A stretch of 64,000 nucleotides of DNA from Heterocephalus glaber (taxonomy: Eukaryota; Chordata; Mammalia; Rodentia; Bathyergidae): positions 5,176,604 to 5,240,603 of the forward strand of contig NW_004624843.1 of assembly GCF_000247695.1 (NCBI RefSeq), in the 5' to 3' direction. The position numbers were made by a program, and so were the translations under genes. Positions 25,616 through 36,562 of this stretch are shown here, piece after piece; the stretch's first letter is position 1, and each line of letters starts with the position of its first letter. The notes beneath the pieces were generated by a model. The model did not search any database. It was not told the origin of the DNA and saw only the letters and a program-made list of their open reading frames with translations.

Positions 25616-26205
25616 CTGGGTGTGGTTGTACACACCTGTAATTCTGCCACTCTAGGAGGCTGAGGCAGGAATGATCCAAAGTTGGAGCTCAGTCTCAGCA
25701 ATATAGGGACTTAGTGACTTTTATTTTTGAGACAGGGTTTCCCTATGCAGTTCAGGCTGGCCTTGAACTCAAGGAGATCCTCCTGCCTCAGCCTGAGTGC
25801 TGGGACACACAGGCTGTGCCACCACGCCCTTAGTAACTTTGTCCCAAAATTTTAAAAAAGAGGCCTGGAGAAGGCGCTCAGGGGAAGACCTTGGATTGAA
25901 TCCCAAGTGGGGGTTAGAGTACAGAAGATAAGGGCCAGGCACCAGGTGCTCACCTGTAATCCCACCACTGAAGAGGCCGAGGCAGGAGAATCACTGTACT
26001 GGAGGCCAGCCTGGGCTACAGAGTGAATTCAGGGCCAATCTGGGGTACACAGCGAGACCCTGTCTCAAAAACAACAACAACCACAAAGTTCAAGCCCAGT
26101 CTAGATCACTTAGCAACTCAGCAAAACCTTGTCTGGAAGTATAAGAAGGCTGGGATGTAGTTCAGTGGGAAGACCCTGGGTTCGATCCCCAGCACTGCCG
26201 AAAGA
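25616..26205. mobile_element. SINE cluster in the left duplication arm
   Basis: Forward B1-like 25616-25712, inverted B1-like 25719-25832, old ID-like 25860-25925, then forward B1 with ID half 25934-26205 ending GGGTTCGATCCCCAGCACTG. None is present at the homologous place in the right arm, so they were inserted after the duplication or lost there. Confidence 0.8.
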
Positions 26206-26348
26206 AGACAACAGACACAACTTGGAAGAGCAGGTGCAGTTACTCGTGGCCGAGGGGCAGCTCGGTTATACAGGCTCTTGGGGGTGCAGCTGTTTGGGCT
26301 GCCTCACTGGTGCTCAGGGTCAAGAGTGCACAGAGCCCGATGTGCTCG

Positions 26349-26810
26349 TGTAAGACCGAGGGCCTTACCAAACGCTCGGAGGAGCTGACTGCAGCGAAGA
26401 ACACCCGGGAAGGAACACACCGGACAAGTTGGAAAGTAAAACAGACCTTAGTCTGGCCAGACGGCACTCCCAAAGCAAAGTAGCTCAGAGAGGTGACTAG
26501 CCCAGAGTCCGAGGCTCTTTTTATAGGGGGTTGCAGGGGAAGTTAACAGTCGAAATTTGCAGACGAGAAACAAAGGTTAGTGGTCAGCTGACACGTACTG
26601 ATGGTCAGCAGATGTTTGTAGATTGTTCTATAGATAGCAGTGTCCGGAACATCAATTTCGAACAAAGAGTTGAGTAATTTACTTTGGGACCTTATGGCTG
26701 ATACAGATCTTATCTAGTGTCCCGGAACTAAGAAGCATCTTTATCTATTTACTCACATTCACAGTTGGGGCTAGGGGAGTTTTATGATTACAGAGTTATG
26801 CAGTCCCACA
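26349..26810 (-). mobile_element. Solo LTR of an endogenous retrovirus
   Basis: 462 bp bounded by TG...CA; on the minus strand it starts TGTGGGACTG and ends GGTCTTACA, with a TATAAAA box (plus-strand 26519-26525) about two thirds of the way in, as expected for U3-R. Imperfect 4-bp flanks CTCG/CTCT. The homologous position in the right duplication arm is uninterrupted. No internal retroviral sequence is present; the class was not assigned. Confidence 0.8.
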
Positions 26811-26928
26811 CTCTGCTCACGTGTCCATGGAGAACCGGGGACACCAGGTGGTGTCTCCATCACTGGGGACCCAGCACGCTTTCAGGGCTGCTCTCTGTTC
26901 CGTGCTAGGCCTGCACGTGGCTCCCACT

Positions 26929-27240
26929 GACAAAAAAAACTCTGATTTAAAAGGGGTGGCATGGCCCTGCGAAAGCCAAGTGTAGATTGAACCTTGAACC
27001 TAGTAAAAAAAAAAACAACCCATTAAGCCAGGCACAGTCTTGCCCACCTGTGAGCCCAGCACTCTGGGAGGCTAAGACAGGAGGATGGCAAGTTCCAGCC
27101 CAGCCTGGGCAGCTTGGTGGCTTAAGAAACCCTGCCTCAAAAATTTAAAGAAAAAGAAAAAAGAGCCAGGTGACTAAGTATTAAGGGCCTGCCCAAGCTA
27201 GGCTGCCCTGACTTTTATCTTGGAATTTCCCCACCTTCAC
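26929..27240 (+). mobile_element. Unclassified interspersed repeat, copy 1 (with B1 insertion)
   Basis: 26929-27016 and 27150-27240 share blocks (AAAAGGGGTGGCATGGCCCT; TTAAGGGCCTGCCCA) with 58133-58330. A B1-like SINE (27030-27158) sits between them. Family unknown to me. Confidence 0.5.
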
Positions 27241-27399
27241 CAGAACATTCAGGAGACGGGAAACTAAACCAGAGAGGTTTTCCCTGCTGCCCAGCAGATG
27301 CTGACTGATCTGGAGCGGGCTGTGTGGACCCCAGGTAATGACTCTGTTTAAACAGAAGTAATGCAGGAGAAAAGGACATAAAGAGAATTAAGCTGATGC

Positions 27400-27478
27400 T
27401 GGGGATTTAGCTCAGTGGTTTCACCACCTGCTGTGCAGGCGCAAGGACCAGAATTCGATTCCTGGTACAAAAAAAAAA
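27400..27478 (+). mobile_element. ID SINE
   Basis: GGGATTTAGCTCAGTGGTTT head, GAATTCGATTCCTGGTAC end, A-run tail. A short LINE-3'-end-like repeat follows (27485-27575) that recurs at 29085-29160 (CCCCACAAT...CTAATAAAAA). Confidence 0.85.
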
Positions 27479-28354
27479 GAGAGAATTAAGCCTCAACATG
27501 TGCCTGTACTAACTCCCCACAATAAAGGTAATCATTAAGTACTGCAAACTTGGACTAATAAAAATAAAAATCAGAAAACAATACCAGAAAAAAGGGAGCC
27601 AGTCCCAAGGCCCCCCCAAAATACTAAGGGAAATCGTTTACTCCGAAGAACTTACCAGTGACCACGCCTGGGGCCTGCATTTGTTCCCTGAGTGGCCAGC
27701 GCCACTGAGGAAGCAGAGCTCGAGCTTCCCAGTCACAGGACAGCCGAGGCCACACGGGGACACAGTGACCAGATGTGGAGGGCGGGTGGGACTCTCGGCC
27801 ACCGCTGGGTGTCACCTCCTAGCCTCCTAGCGTTCACAGCTCTAGGGTGGGCAGGGCCTGAGGGGAGCCTACTGAGCCCCACAGACTGAGAGCCCTGCCC
27901 AGGGCACCGGGAGTTTAAGGCACCTGGCTATTCAAAGGCCTATGGGAGACTCCTCCACCTGCACCACCCTGCAGTGGGAACTGAGAGGTGGAGTTAGGAT
28001 TCCATCAGCCGCTAAGAATGGGGCCTCCCTGTGGGCTTCAAAAGCCCAGAGGAGTCTGCTGAGCCGAGGCCTCCAGGGTCTCCCCAGGGCCAGGGCGTCC
28101 GCCAGTGTCCTGGGGCCATTGGGACCTCCCCAGAGCTCCAGCAGGCCATGGGCCCAAGGGTGCTGGGCCCTGTGTGGGCACAGACTGCACCCTGAAACAT
28201 ACTCTCCTCTCAGCAGGGATGATGCTCACACGTTGGCCCAAGCTCCTGCTAAACCCTTAAAACCCTAGACAAAGAGCCCTCCTCAGGGTTCTGCTCAGAA
28301 ACCCCTCCCAGACAACAGGAGATCTGGTTCCTTCCCTTTATTTATTTATTGGGG

Positions 28355-29012
28355 AGGAGGGGTGCTGAGGCAGGGTCTCATTATGTAGTTGATTGGCCTT
28401 CAACTCACTGTGTAGCCCAGGCATGCCTCAAACTCACAGCAATCCTCCTGACTCAGCCTCTGGAGCGCTGGGATTTCAGGCCTGTCTTTATATCCTTTAA
28501 ATAACTTTGCTCCCACCCTACCTCCTCCTTCACAGTTTTATTCCTCCTCGCTGTCGGACAGAATCCCAGGCTCCAATAACAATTCCTCCTCTCCACAACC
28601 CCTCAGGCTGAGCCAGTCTGCAATATCTTTCTATTTTAATTTCTTTAAATTGTGATAAAGCACAAAACACATACTTTACCATCTTAATTATTTCTAGCGG
28701 GCATGGTAGGCATGTCTATAATCTCAGCACTCGGGAGGCTGAGGCAAGAGGACTCCTGTGAGTTGGAGGCCAGCATGAGCTAAAGAGTAAGTTGAAGGCC
28801 AGGCTGAACTGCACAGCAAAACCCTACCTCAAAAAACCAAAAAAAAAAACAACTCTCCTTTGAGAGTTGGGTTTTTTGTTTGTTTTGGCTTTTGGTTTTT
28901 GAGACAGTGTCTTTCTATGTATGCAGCCCAGGGTGACCTTGAACTCACCATGATGCTCTCACCTCAGCCTCCCCAGTGCTGGGATTACAGGGATTTGTCA
29001 CCACACCTGGCA
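28355..29012. mobile_element. B1-like SINE cluster upstream of ALP gene 1
   Basis: Inverted copy 28355-28485, forward copy 28697-28838 and inverted copy 28873-29012; the last two form a head-to-head pair with only about 35 bp between their A/T-rich tails. An old ID-like remnant lies at 29200-29270. Confidence 0.8.
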
Positions 29013-29279
29013 TCATAAAATCAATCTGATGCTGGCCAAAACCAAAAAGCACCAAAAAAATCTGGGTGGAGAAGGGGAATAAGAATCAAGATGCATGTAC
29101 CAGCTCCCCACAATGAATGCAATCATTATGACTGCAAACATGTACTAATAAAAAAATTTTAAGGATAATAAGAAAGCCCAAATTTACAATCTTAGGGTGT
29201 AGCTAAGTGTAGAGCATTTGTCTAGCATGCTTGAGGCCCTCGGTTCCATCCCTAGCACTACACACACAAGAAAAATTGC

Positions 29280-30340
29280 CATTCTTTTTACCAGGGATCA
29301 AACTCAGGAACTTGCACTGGCCAGGCAGGCGCGGCTGCCCCAGGAGATCTCAGTGTGCAGTTCAGTAGTGAGCACACTCAAGCTGCTGTGTACTGATCTC
29401 CAGAGATGTTTCTCCTTCAGGGCCAAGGGTTTTTGTCCCCAGCAGGAAATGCAGGTCTCCTCTCCCAACCCTCAAATGAGGAATGGCGAACATCACAGTC
29501 TCAGGTCCTAAGCTGGCTCCCTGAGGTGGCGTCTCCCTCCTCCAGGCAGATGCTCTCCACGGCACCCCCTTGCTCATTTTATTTAACCACTCAAGCGGGG
29601 ATAAATGCACAGGTTGCTCCCCTGTCCCAGCCACTGTGGGCTCTGGATGCTGGAAGTGGCCTTGCAAAAACACTTTCGGGCCAAAACTGAGGCTTCAGGC
29701 CTCTTAGGTCCCTCAGACCAGACTTCCCCCAGGGCCCCCGCCTGTCCCAGGGCACACACTGCCCCTGCTCAGAGAGGCAGCTGGGTCTGGCCCAGGTGTG
29801 TGCAGCCCAAGGGCCAGGAGGCCCAGTCCCAGCCCCACTGTGTCCATCCCCACCCCTGTCCACACAATAGCCTCTGGGCCCACATTCCTGGGCACCCCAC
29901 CTTCCCTGACAAACCTGACAAGCAGACAATTGGTGGCAGGGCAGCCAGGCAACTCCACCTCGTCCTTCCTCTCTGTGCGGCTCCCAGCGTCCAGAGTCCA
30001 AAGCTGATCCCTGAGCCCAGGCTGTACACCGAAAGCCTCACCTCCACTGAGCACCCAGGACAGAGCCCGGCCCCCTTGACTCAGGGTGTGATGCTCCCCA
30101 AAACACAAGGGGAGCTGAGCGGAGGCCAGGCCCAAGTAGCAGGGCAAAAGCTCCCACCCAGAGGGTAACTCAGGGCCCCACCTTACCTTGGAGGAAAACG
30201 CTGGGCCCATTCTGAGCTGGGTGCTGGACCCCTCCCCAGGCTGGTCCGGCCCCACCCTGCAGGGTTTTGGTTCCTGCAGGGCAAAGCAGGGTGGTGCCTG
30301 GGGTTTAGGGAGGGACTCAAAGATTTTCACAGCCTGTGGA
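29280..30340. other. Upstream region of ALP gene 1, no gene seen
   Basis: Mostly unique, GC-rich sequence. From about 30190 it aligns loosely with the DNA upstream of gene 2 (GAGCTGG...GGCTGG...ACAG blocks), so the duplicated unit includes the proximal promoter. Open frames here show no protein family. Confidence 0.5.
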
Positions 30341-30342
30341 AA

Positions 30343-30348
30343 TATAAA
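30343..30348 (+). promoter_or_regulatory. TATA box of ALP gene 1
   Basis: TATAAA 160 bp upstream of the ATG, inside a stretch alignable with the DNA upstream of gene 2. A start site about 30 bp downstream would give a leader of roughly 135 nt that includes the heptamer repeat at 30415-30483. Confidence 0.55.
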
Positions 30349-30414
30349 CCCCGCCAGTCTGGGCTGTAGCTGGTATCCTGGTGTAACAGCCTTGCCAGCT
30401 GCTGTTCCAGCCTT

Positions 30415-30483
30415 GACACCCAGCACCCAGCACCCAGCACCCAGCACCCAGCACTCAGTACTCAGTACTCAGTACTCAGTATT
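30415..30483 (+). repeat. Heptamer tandem repeat in the ALP gene 1 leader
   Basis: About ten head-to-tail 7-bp units: first CAGCACC-type, then CAGTACT-type. It ends about 25 bp before the ATG. Genes 2 and 3 have an unrelated, repeat-free leader at this position. Confidence 0.85.
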
Positions 30484-30507
30484 CGGCACAAGGCACCGTC
30501 TCCAGAC

Positions 30508-33273
30508 ATGCAGGGAGCCCGGGCACTGCTGCTGCTGCTCCTGCTGCTGGGCCTGAGGTTACAGCTGACCCTTGGCATCATCCCAGGTAATGCAGCTCCC
30601 TCAAAGCCAACCAGGCAAGGGGCCACCCAACCGCCAGCCCCAGCTTGACCCAGCCCCTGCTCTCCCCCGGCCACCAGAGGAGGAGAACCCAGCCTTCTGG
30701 AACCAAAAGGGGGCCGAGGCCTTGGCAGCTGCTAAGAAGCTACAGCCCATTCAGACTGCGGCCAAGAACCTCATCCTCTTCCTGGGGGACGGTGAGTGTG
30801 CAGGGCCGGGGCCCCTCCACCTCCGCCTCCTCTGCCTGGCACCCAGGGCCCTGCTGAGTCCAGGCCAGCCCGGGGCTCAGCCTGATGGGTTCTGCTCCTC
30901 AGGGATGGGGGTGTCCACGGTGACTGCCACCAGGATCCTGAAGGGGCAGATGCAGGGTCAGCCTGGGCCAGAGACAACTCTGGCCATGGATCGATTCCCA
31001 TACATGGCGCTGTCCAAGGTGAGCAGGGCTGGGGATAGGTGGTGGCCCCAGGAATCACAGAGAGTCAGGGCCTGAGGAGGGCCCAGGGGCAGTGGGCACA
31101 GGCTCAGGCCTGGGTACCAACTGGGCTCTGACCAAGATCACAGCTGAGGGCGTCTCTGTTCCCAGACATACAACGTGGACAGACAGGTGCCGGACAGTGC
31201 AGGCACTTCCACCGCGTACCTGTGTGGCATCAAGACCAACTTCCAGACCATCGGCCTGAGCGCTGCCGCCCGCTACAACAACTGCAGCACAGAGAGGGGC
31301 AACGAGGTCAAGTCTGTGATGTACTGGGCCGAGAAAGCAGGTGAGCTGGGGCTGGGACTGGGGACAGGAGTTTGCCTGAATGAATGGCCCAGCACACACT
31401 GAGCCCTCTGTCCTCTTCAGGGAAGTCTGTCGGAATCGTGACCACCACTACAGTCCAGCACGCCTCGCCGGCAGGCACCTATGCACACACCGTGAACCGC
31501 AACTGGTACTCGGACGCCGACATGCCCGCCTCAGCGCGCCAGGAGGGCTGCCGGGACATCGCCACGCAGCTCGTCTCCAACATGGACATTGACGTGAGCT
31601 CGAAGGGCGGGGAGGGCCAGGAAGGAAGGTGCACCCGCCACTGGCCAAAGTCCCAGGTGTCCCACGGCTCAGCCCTGCAGCCTGCCTGGGCCCAGGAGCT
31701 GGGGCAGCGGCCAGTGGAGCAGGCCCCGCCCAGGGCAGGCCACACAGCCTGGGAGGGGACGCTGGGACTCGGGAGGAGGGGACAGGGGCCCTTCAGCCCA
31801 GGTCCCGTCTCTGACCACAGGTGATCCTGGGCGGGGGCCGCAAGTACATGTTCCCCAGGGGGACCCCGGACCCCGAGTACCCAAGTAACACTGCCCAGGG
31901 AGGAGCCAGGCAGGACGGGAAGGACCTGGTGCAGGAGTGGCTGTCCAAGCACGAGGTGACAGGCGCACGGGGTGGGCCCTGGGGGTCGGGACAGACTGCG
32001 GTCTCGGGCTGTGGGCTGAGGCCTGGCTGTCCCCGAAGGACTCTCAGTACGTGTGGAACCGCACAGAGCTGCTCCGGGTGTCCCAGGACCCGTCCGTGAC
32101 CCGCCTCATGGGTGAGAGCCCTCCCTCCTGCCCCTGGGTGGCCCCAGACAGCCGCCCTGGAGGGGCGTGGTGTGTCCCCTCTGGGCCCCACCTGGCAATC
32201 ACCCCGGATCCCTCGCCCCTCAGGCCTATTTGAACCTGGACACTTGGCGTATGAAACCTACCGAGACCCTGAGCTGGACCCCTCCCTGGCGGAGATGACA
32301 GCGGTGGCGGTGCGCGTGCTGAGCAGGAACCCCCGTGGTTTCTTCCTCTTTGTGGAGGGTGAGGGGGCGCCTGGCAGAGCAGGGGGCAGGGTGGGAGGAG
32401 GGGCGTCTGAAAGCGGAGCAAGCAGCAGCCGCCCGGCTTCCCGCAGGGGGCCGCATCGACCACGGCCACCACGAGACCATAGCCTACCGAGCACTCACCG
32501 AGGCGGTCATGTTCGACTCCGCCATCGACAAGGCCGGGCAGCTCACCAGCGAGCAGGACACCCTGACCCTCATCACCGCCGACCACTCCCACGTCTTCAC
32601 GTTCGGGGGCTACACCCTGCGGGGGACCTCCATCTTCGGTAGGCCAGGGGCTGGGCGGGTGCTGCTGCTCATTTGATGGCAGAAGTCTGTCCGATGGCCA
32701 CAGCTCTGCTTCATGGGGTTTGCGTGAGGGGTGCACAGTGCCCGGGCAGTGGGCAGTGCAGGAACGAGGTGCCCCCGCCCCCGCAGGGCTGTCACCGGAG
32801 AAGGCCAAAGACGGCAAAGCCTACACCTCCATCCTGTACGGAAACGGCCCGAACTTCAAGAACCCGCGGGCAGATGTCACCGCCCAGGAGAGTGGTGAGT
32901 GGGGGTCTCCCGGGGATCAGGCAGAGAGAGGGAGGAGGGGAGGCCGGTCACGTTGACCGCTGTGTCCCCAGGCTCCCCCACATACCGGCAGCCCGCCGCT
33001 GTGCCCCTGAGCTCCGAGACCCACAGCGGCGAGGACGTGGCGGTGTTCGCGCGCGGCCCGCAGGCGCACCTCATGCACGGCGTGCAGGAGCAGAGCTACA
33101 TCGCGCACCTCATGGCCTTCGCCGGCTGCCTGGAGCCCTACACCGCCTGCGGCCTGCTGCCGCCTGGCCAGAGAGGTGACCAGACAGGTGACAAGAGCAG
33201 CGCTGCCCCCAGCCTCTCGCCGTCTCTGGTGGCCTGGACACTGGTGCTGCTGCTGGGGTCCACCGCGCTCTGA
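30508..33273 (+). CDS. Alkaline phosphatase, intestinal/placental type (ALP gene 1), 11 exons
   Basis: Exons 30508-30586, 30678-30791, 30903-31018, 31166-31340, 31421-31593, 31821-31955, 32039-32111, 32224-32358, 32447-32638, 32787-32894, 32972-33273; 1602 bp, 533 aa, all borders GT/AG. It hydrolyses phosphate monoesters at the outer face of the plasma membrane as a GPI-anchored zinc/magnesium dimer. Visible: Leu-rich signal peptide (residues 1-24), mature start IIPEEENP, metal ligand Asp in FLGDG, nucleophile Ser in [24 protein letters not shown], Arg in SARQEGC, zinc ligands in [10 protein letters not shown] and ADHSH, and His in [15 protein letters not shown] (usual THGGED or THAGED). N-glycosylation sites NCS and NRT. 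The C-terminal hydrophobic tail after a Gly/Asp/Ser-rich linker fits GPI attachment. Ser in PLSSETH matches intestinal rather than placental (Glu) or germ-cell (Gly) enzymes. Exact orthology within the family is not resolved. Exons 5-6 and neighbouring introns are nearly identical to gene 2. Confidence 0.93.
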
Positions 33274-33326
33274 TGCCCACAGCTCCTCCCCAAGGCCCCG
33301 CGTCCATGGCGGGGCTCTGGGGCTGC

Positions 33327-33368
33327 GCTTCCAGACCTCAGTGGCCCGCTTCCAGACCTCAGTGGCCC
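33327..33368 (+). repeat. 21-bp perfect tandem duplication in the ALP gene 1 3' UTR
   Basis: Two identical 21-bp units (33327-33347 and 33348-33368). A second, 16-bp perfect duplication follows at 33455-33470 and 33471-33486. Confidence 0.9.
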
Positions 33369-33516
33369 ACACCCCGCCACGGGTGTGCAGATCGGCCACT
33401 CTGCCTGACTCTGGCTCCCCTGGGAGACCTGGCACCGGGCACCATTAGGAGCACGGATTCCCCACCCTCCGGATTCCCCACCCTCCCGGCCGCCATTCTC
33501 CTGGGGACATGGCAAC

Positions 33517-33522
33517 AATAAA
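33517..33522 (+). promoter_or_regulatory. ALP gene 1 poly(A) signal AATAAA
   Basis: AATAAA 244 bp after the stop. The surrounding sequence is homologous to the 3' end of gene 2, where the hexamer is TATAAA. Confidence 0.8.
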
Positions 33523-34109
33523 GAGAACCTGAGACCCAGTGACTCTGAGCTGCTGGTTCTTGCTGAAGGAAACCTGGAGAGCAGGGGGCTGTGCTCGAGA
33601 TTCGGGACAAGCAGTTAGATGGGAAGTCAGGGAGAGGCTGCCTGGGACAGACGGCAACAACAGCCTGAACAAGGGGTAGAGCAGTGCGACGCAGGGCAGA
33701 GCCCAGGTGGGGTGCGGTGTGCAGGCCCCACTCCTGACTGGCCCGAGTCGCCGCCCGGGCAACACCCGGACGCTGTGCTGGGCCAGGCTGAGGTGGACGG
33801 AGCGCCTGGGGAGGTGGCCCAGAGAAGGGTACCCTGCAGCCCCCAAGAGGAGCCTGACAGGAGCCGGGGCTGGGGCTGAGGGGACAGTGGGGCTGAGTCC
33901 CCAGCTCCAGGACATGAGGATGCTGGACGGCCCACTCAGCACTGCAGCCTGGCCCACACTAGGATGGCCTGGCTCGATTTTGCCAGCTGAGACAGCTCCC
34001 TGCCAGGGGGCGTCAGGGGAAGGGGCAGTCTGCCCCAGGCAGACGAGGCTGCTCCTGGGCTGTGGCACCCTCAGTGTCTGGGGTCAGCTCAGCCAGCGCC
34101 TCCCAGGAC

Positions 34110-34290
34110 AGCAGGGATGGGGTCACTCAGGGCCCCCCAGCCACACCTGCTCCTCCTGCAGGACCCTGCACTGGGGAAGCACAGGGAGCCAGGGCAGAGG
34201 GGCAGCGGCCGCCCAGGGGACCCCACCCTGTCATGGCCCGGCTCCCTGCAGAGAAGCCGTCCGGTCACACAGGAGGCTCGAGCCCCGCCA
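34110..34290 (+). repeat. Inner edge of the inverted duplication, left side
   Basis: This block downstream of ALP gene 1 aligns with the reverse complement of about 37350-37550 downstream of gene 2 (shared blocks around GGTCACTCAG, CCTGCTCCTCC and CCCTGCACTGGGGAAGCA). Beyond it no further similarity was seen, so the spacer is about 34.3-37.35 kb. Confidence 0.65.
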
Positions 34291-34439
34291 GCCAGCCCCT
34301 GCCTGGGTCCCTGCCCTGTGCTCTGCCACACCTTGAACAAGGGCCGCTGCAAGCATCTAACTTCAGACAAGATACACAATCTTCCCAGAATACCTAGAGG
34401 AGCTAGATGATCGGAATACGCATTTTGACAAGATTCCCT

Positions 34440-36420
34440 TCGCTGCTGGGTGTGGTGGTGATGCCTGTGATGCCGTACTTGGGAGCCTGAGGCTGTCTCA
34501 AAGTAAATAGAAAGGGGCTGGGGATGGATCTGAGTTCCAGCTCCAGTGGCACAAAAACAAGCAAACAAACAAACACTTGGTCTCCTTAAATGACCAGAAG
34601 CAGAGTGAAGCTCGAAGGAAGCACAGGATTGGATCTCACTAAAGCATGACCTTCATTTCCTAAGCCAACGGGAGAAATGGGGCCTCCCAGTTTCCTATTC
34701 TGGGCAGCTCGGGCCTCCCAGTTTCCTATTCTGGGCAGCTCGGTGTCCGGGAAACTGTTGTTCTAGAGGATGCCCGGTTCTGGTTTTCATCATGTGCTTC
34801 TGACATTGACGCTCACACAGAAAACCGTGCAGATGACTCTCTCCTAAGGTCAGCGAACGCGATCACCCAAAACCCCTCACACCAGGTCCCTCCTCCACGA
34901 ACCTGCTCCAAGCCTGCCAGAGGCCGTTACCTGTCCTACACTTTCTCTTTTTCTTGTATTGAACGAGGTTGGTGCAAACATTACTCTTTTTTCCCTTACA
35001 CAAAAACACACTTTCTCTTCTTTGCTGTGGTAGAACTGAACCTGGGCCACTCTGCCACTGAGAGACCTCCACCCAGGCCTTCCAGTCTGCACAGGAGCTG
35101 GCCGGCCTCAGACTTGTGACCCTCTGAGCGGCTGGGACTACGGGTGCTCACAACACACTGGGCCTCCCTGCCCTTTTTTTAGTGCTGAGGTTTAAAGCCA
35201 GGTCCTTCGCACTGAACTACGTCCTCAGGCTTTTTTTTTTTTTTTAATTTTGAGACACTAAATTTAAATTTGAGACACTAAATCACTAAATTACCTGGAC
35301 CTGGGCTCTAACTTTCAATCTTTCTGCCTCAGCTGCCCAGGCTGTGAGATTACAAGTGTGAAGCACCACATCTGGATTTTGTTCTGTTTTATCTTTTGCT
35401 TTGAAACAGGGTCCAGCTAGGTATTGCAGATGGTTTTGAACTCATTACTTAGTCCAGGCTGACCTTGACCTTTCAACCCTCCTGCCTCAGCCTCCCAGAG
35501 TGGTGGAATTAGAGGCATGCATCACCACTCCCTCTTCTTCAAAAAGCCACCCAGATCCAATTGTGGCCATGACATCCTAGTGATTTTGTCTAATTTTAAT
35601 CCTTTGCAAACGCCCCACCTCTAAATATCAACATCTGATTAAATCTCCACCTTTTTTTTTTTTTTTGAGACAAGTTCTTCCTAGGTAGTTCAGCCTGACC
35701 TGACCTTGAACTTGTGGCCATCCTCTTGCCTCAGCCTCCAGAGTGCTGGGATCACAGATGCCCACCACCGTGCCTGGCTTTTCTACCTTCTTAATACCTC
35801 TGGATGGAGAATTAAATTTAACACACGAGCCGTGGTGGCCCAAATCTGTAATCCCAGTGCTGGGGAGGCTCAGGGAGGTGGATCGCTGTGAGGTCAAGGC
35901 CAGCCTGAACTACATAGCCGACTCTGTCTCAAAAAACTGAGTGAACAATGTTAGCACGTGACATGCTTTGGTGTCTCTTCAGATCCTGTAATCGGTCCCC
36001 TTTTTAACACACAAACCCTGCCCTCCTGGGGACACACAAACCACAGGCAAACCATAGCCCTGCTTTTTCCCCAGGGAGCAAGTTTGTTTGCACTAAATTT
36101 TCCTCCTGTAGCCTCTGTAACTTGGGTTGTTCTGGGAAGGGTCACCCAGGACTGGAAAGATCTTCCACGTCCTTCACTGTTCCTGACGCTCACTAGAGTC
36201 CTGGGCTCCTGCAGGGTGAAGATCTCATCATCAACACCAAACACTGAGCTGAGTGCAGGCCCTGGGCCTCCACGCTGAGCACGTCCCCAGCCCTTTCCAT
36301 TTGTTACTTTCAGACAGGGTCTCACTAAGTTGCTAAGTTGCCCAGGCTGGGTTTGAACTTTTGATCCTCCCGCCTCAGCCTCCCAAAGTGCCTCAGTGAC
36401 AGGTGTGCATCAGCCCACCA
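34440..36420. mobile_element. SINE-rich spacer between ALP gene 1 and the ECEL1 exons
   Basis: Inverted B1-like copies 35245-35375, 35398-35532, 35655-35782 and 36305-36418; forward copy 35827-35935; old ID pieces 34515-34550 and 35020-35070; partial B1 34447-34510. 35940-36300 is unique, with no exon recognised. Confidence 0.75.
34680..34741 (+). repeat. 31-bp perfect tandem duplication
   Basis: Two identical copies, 34680-34710 and 34711-34741, in the spacer of the inverted duplication. Confidence 0.95.
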
Positions 36421-36562
36421 GGGTCCTTTTAGCATTTTATGCCCCACTACAAGGCATCACGCACATTCTTGGAACCAAGGGCAATGGCACCACTAAACTG
36501 TCCCGTGTGCTGTCCTCATCGTTATACTGTGGGCAGGGCTGCTCAGCACAGTCTCCTCCCAG

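Larger units (their letters stand above)
24929..26940 (+). repeat. Left outer arm of the large inverted duplication
   Basis: 24929-25615 is the reverse complement of 47526-48210 with only scattered differences (roughly 97% by eye over the first 130 bp). 26210-26348 plus 26811-26930 match, inverted, 46190-46480. SINEs (25616-26205) and a solo LTR (26349-26810) interrupt this arm only. Confidence 0.85.

Noticed and set aside
30415..30483. CRISPR-like direct repeats
   Set aside because: 7-bp contiguous tandem units without spacers in a mammalian promoter.
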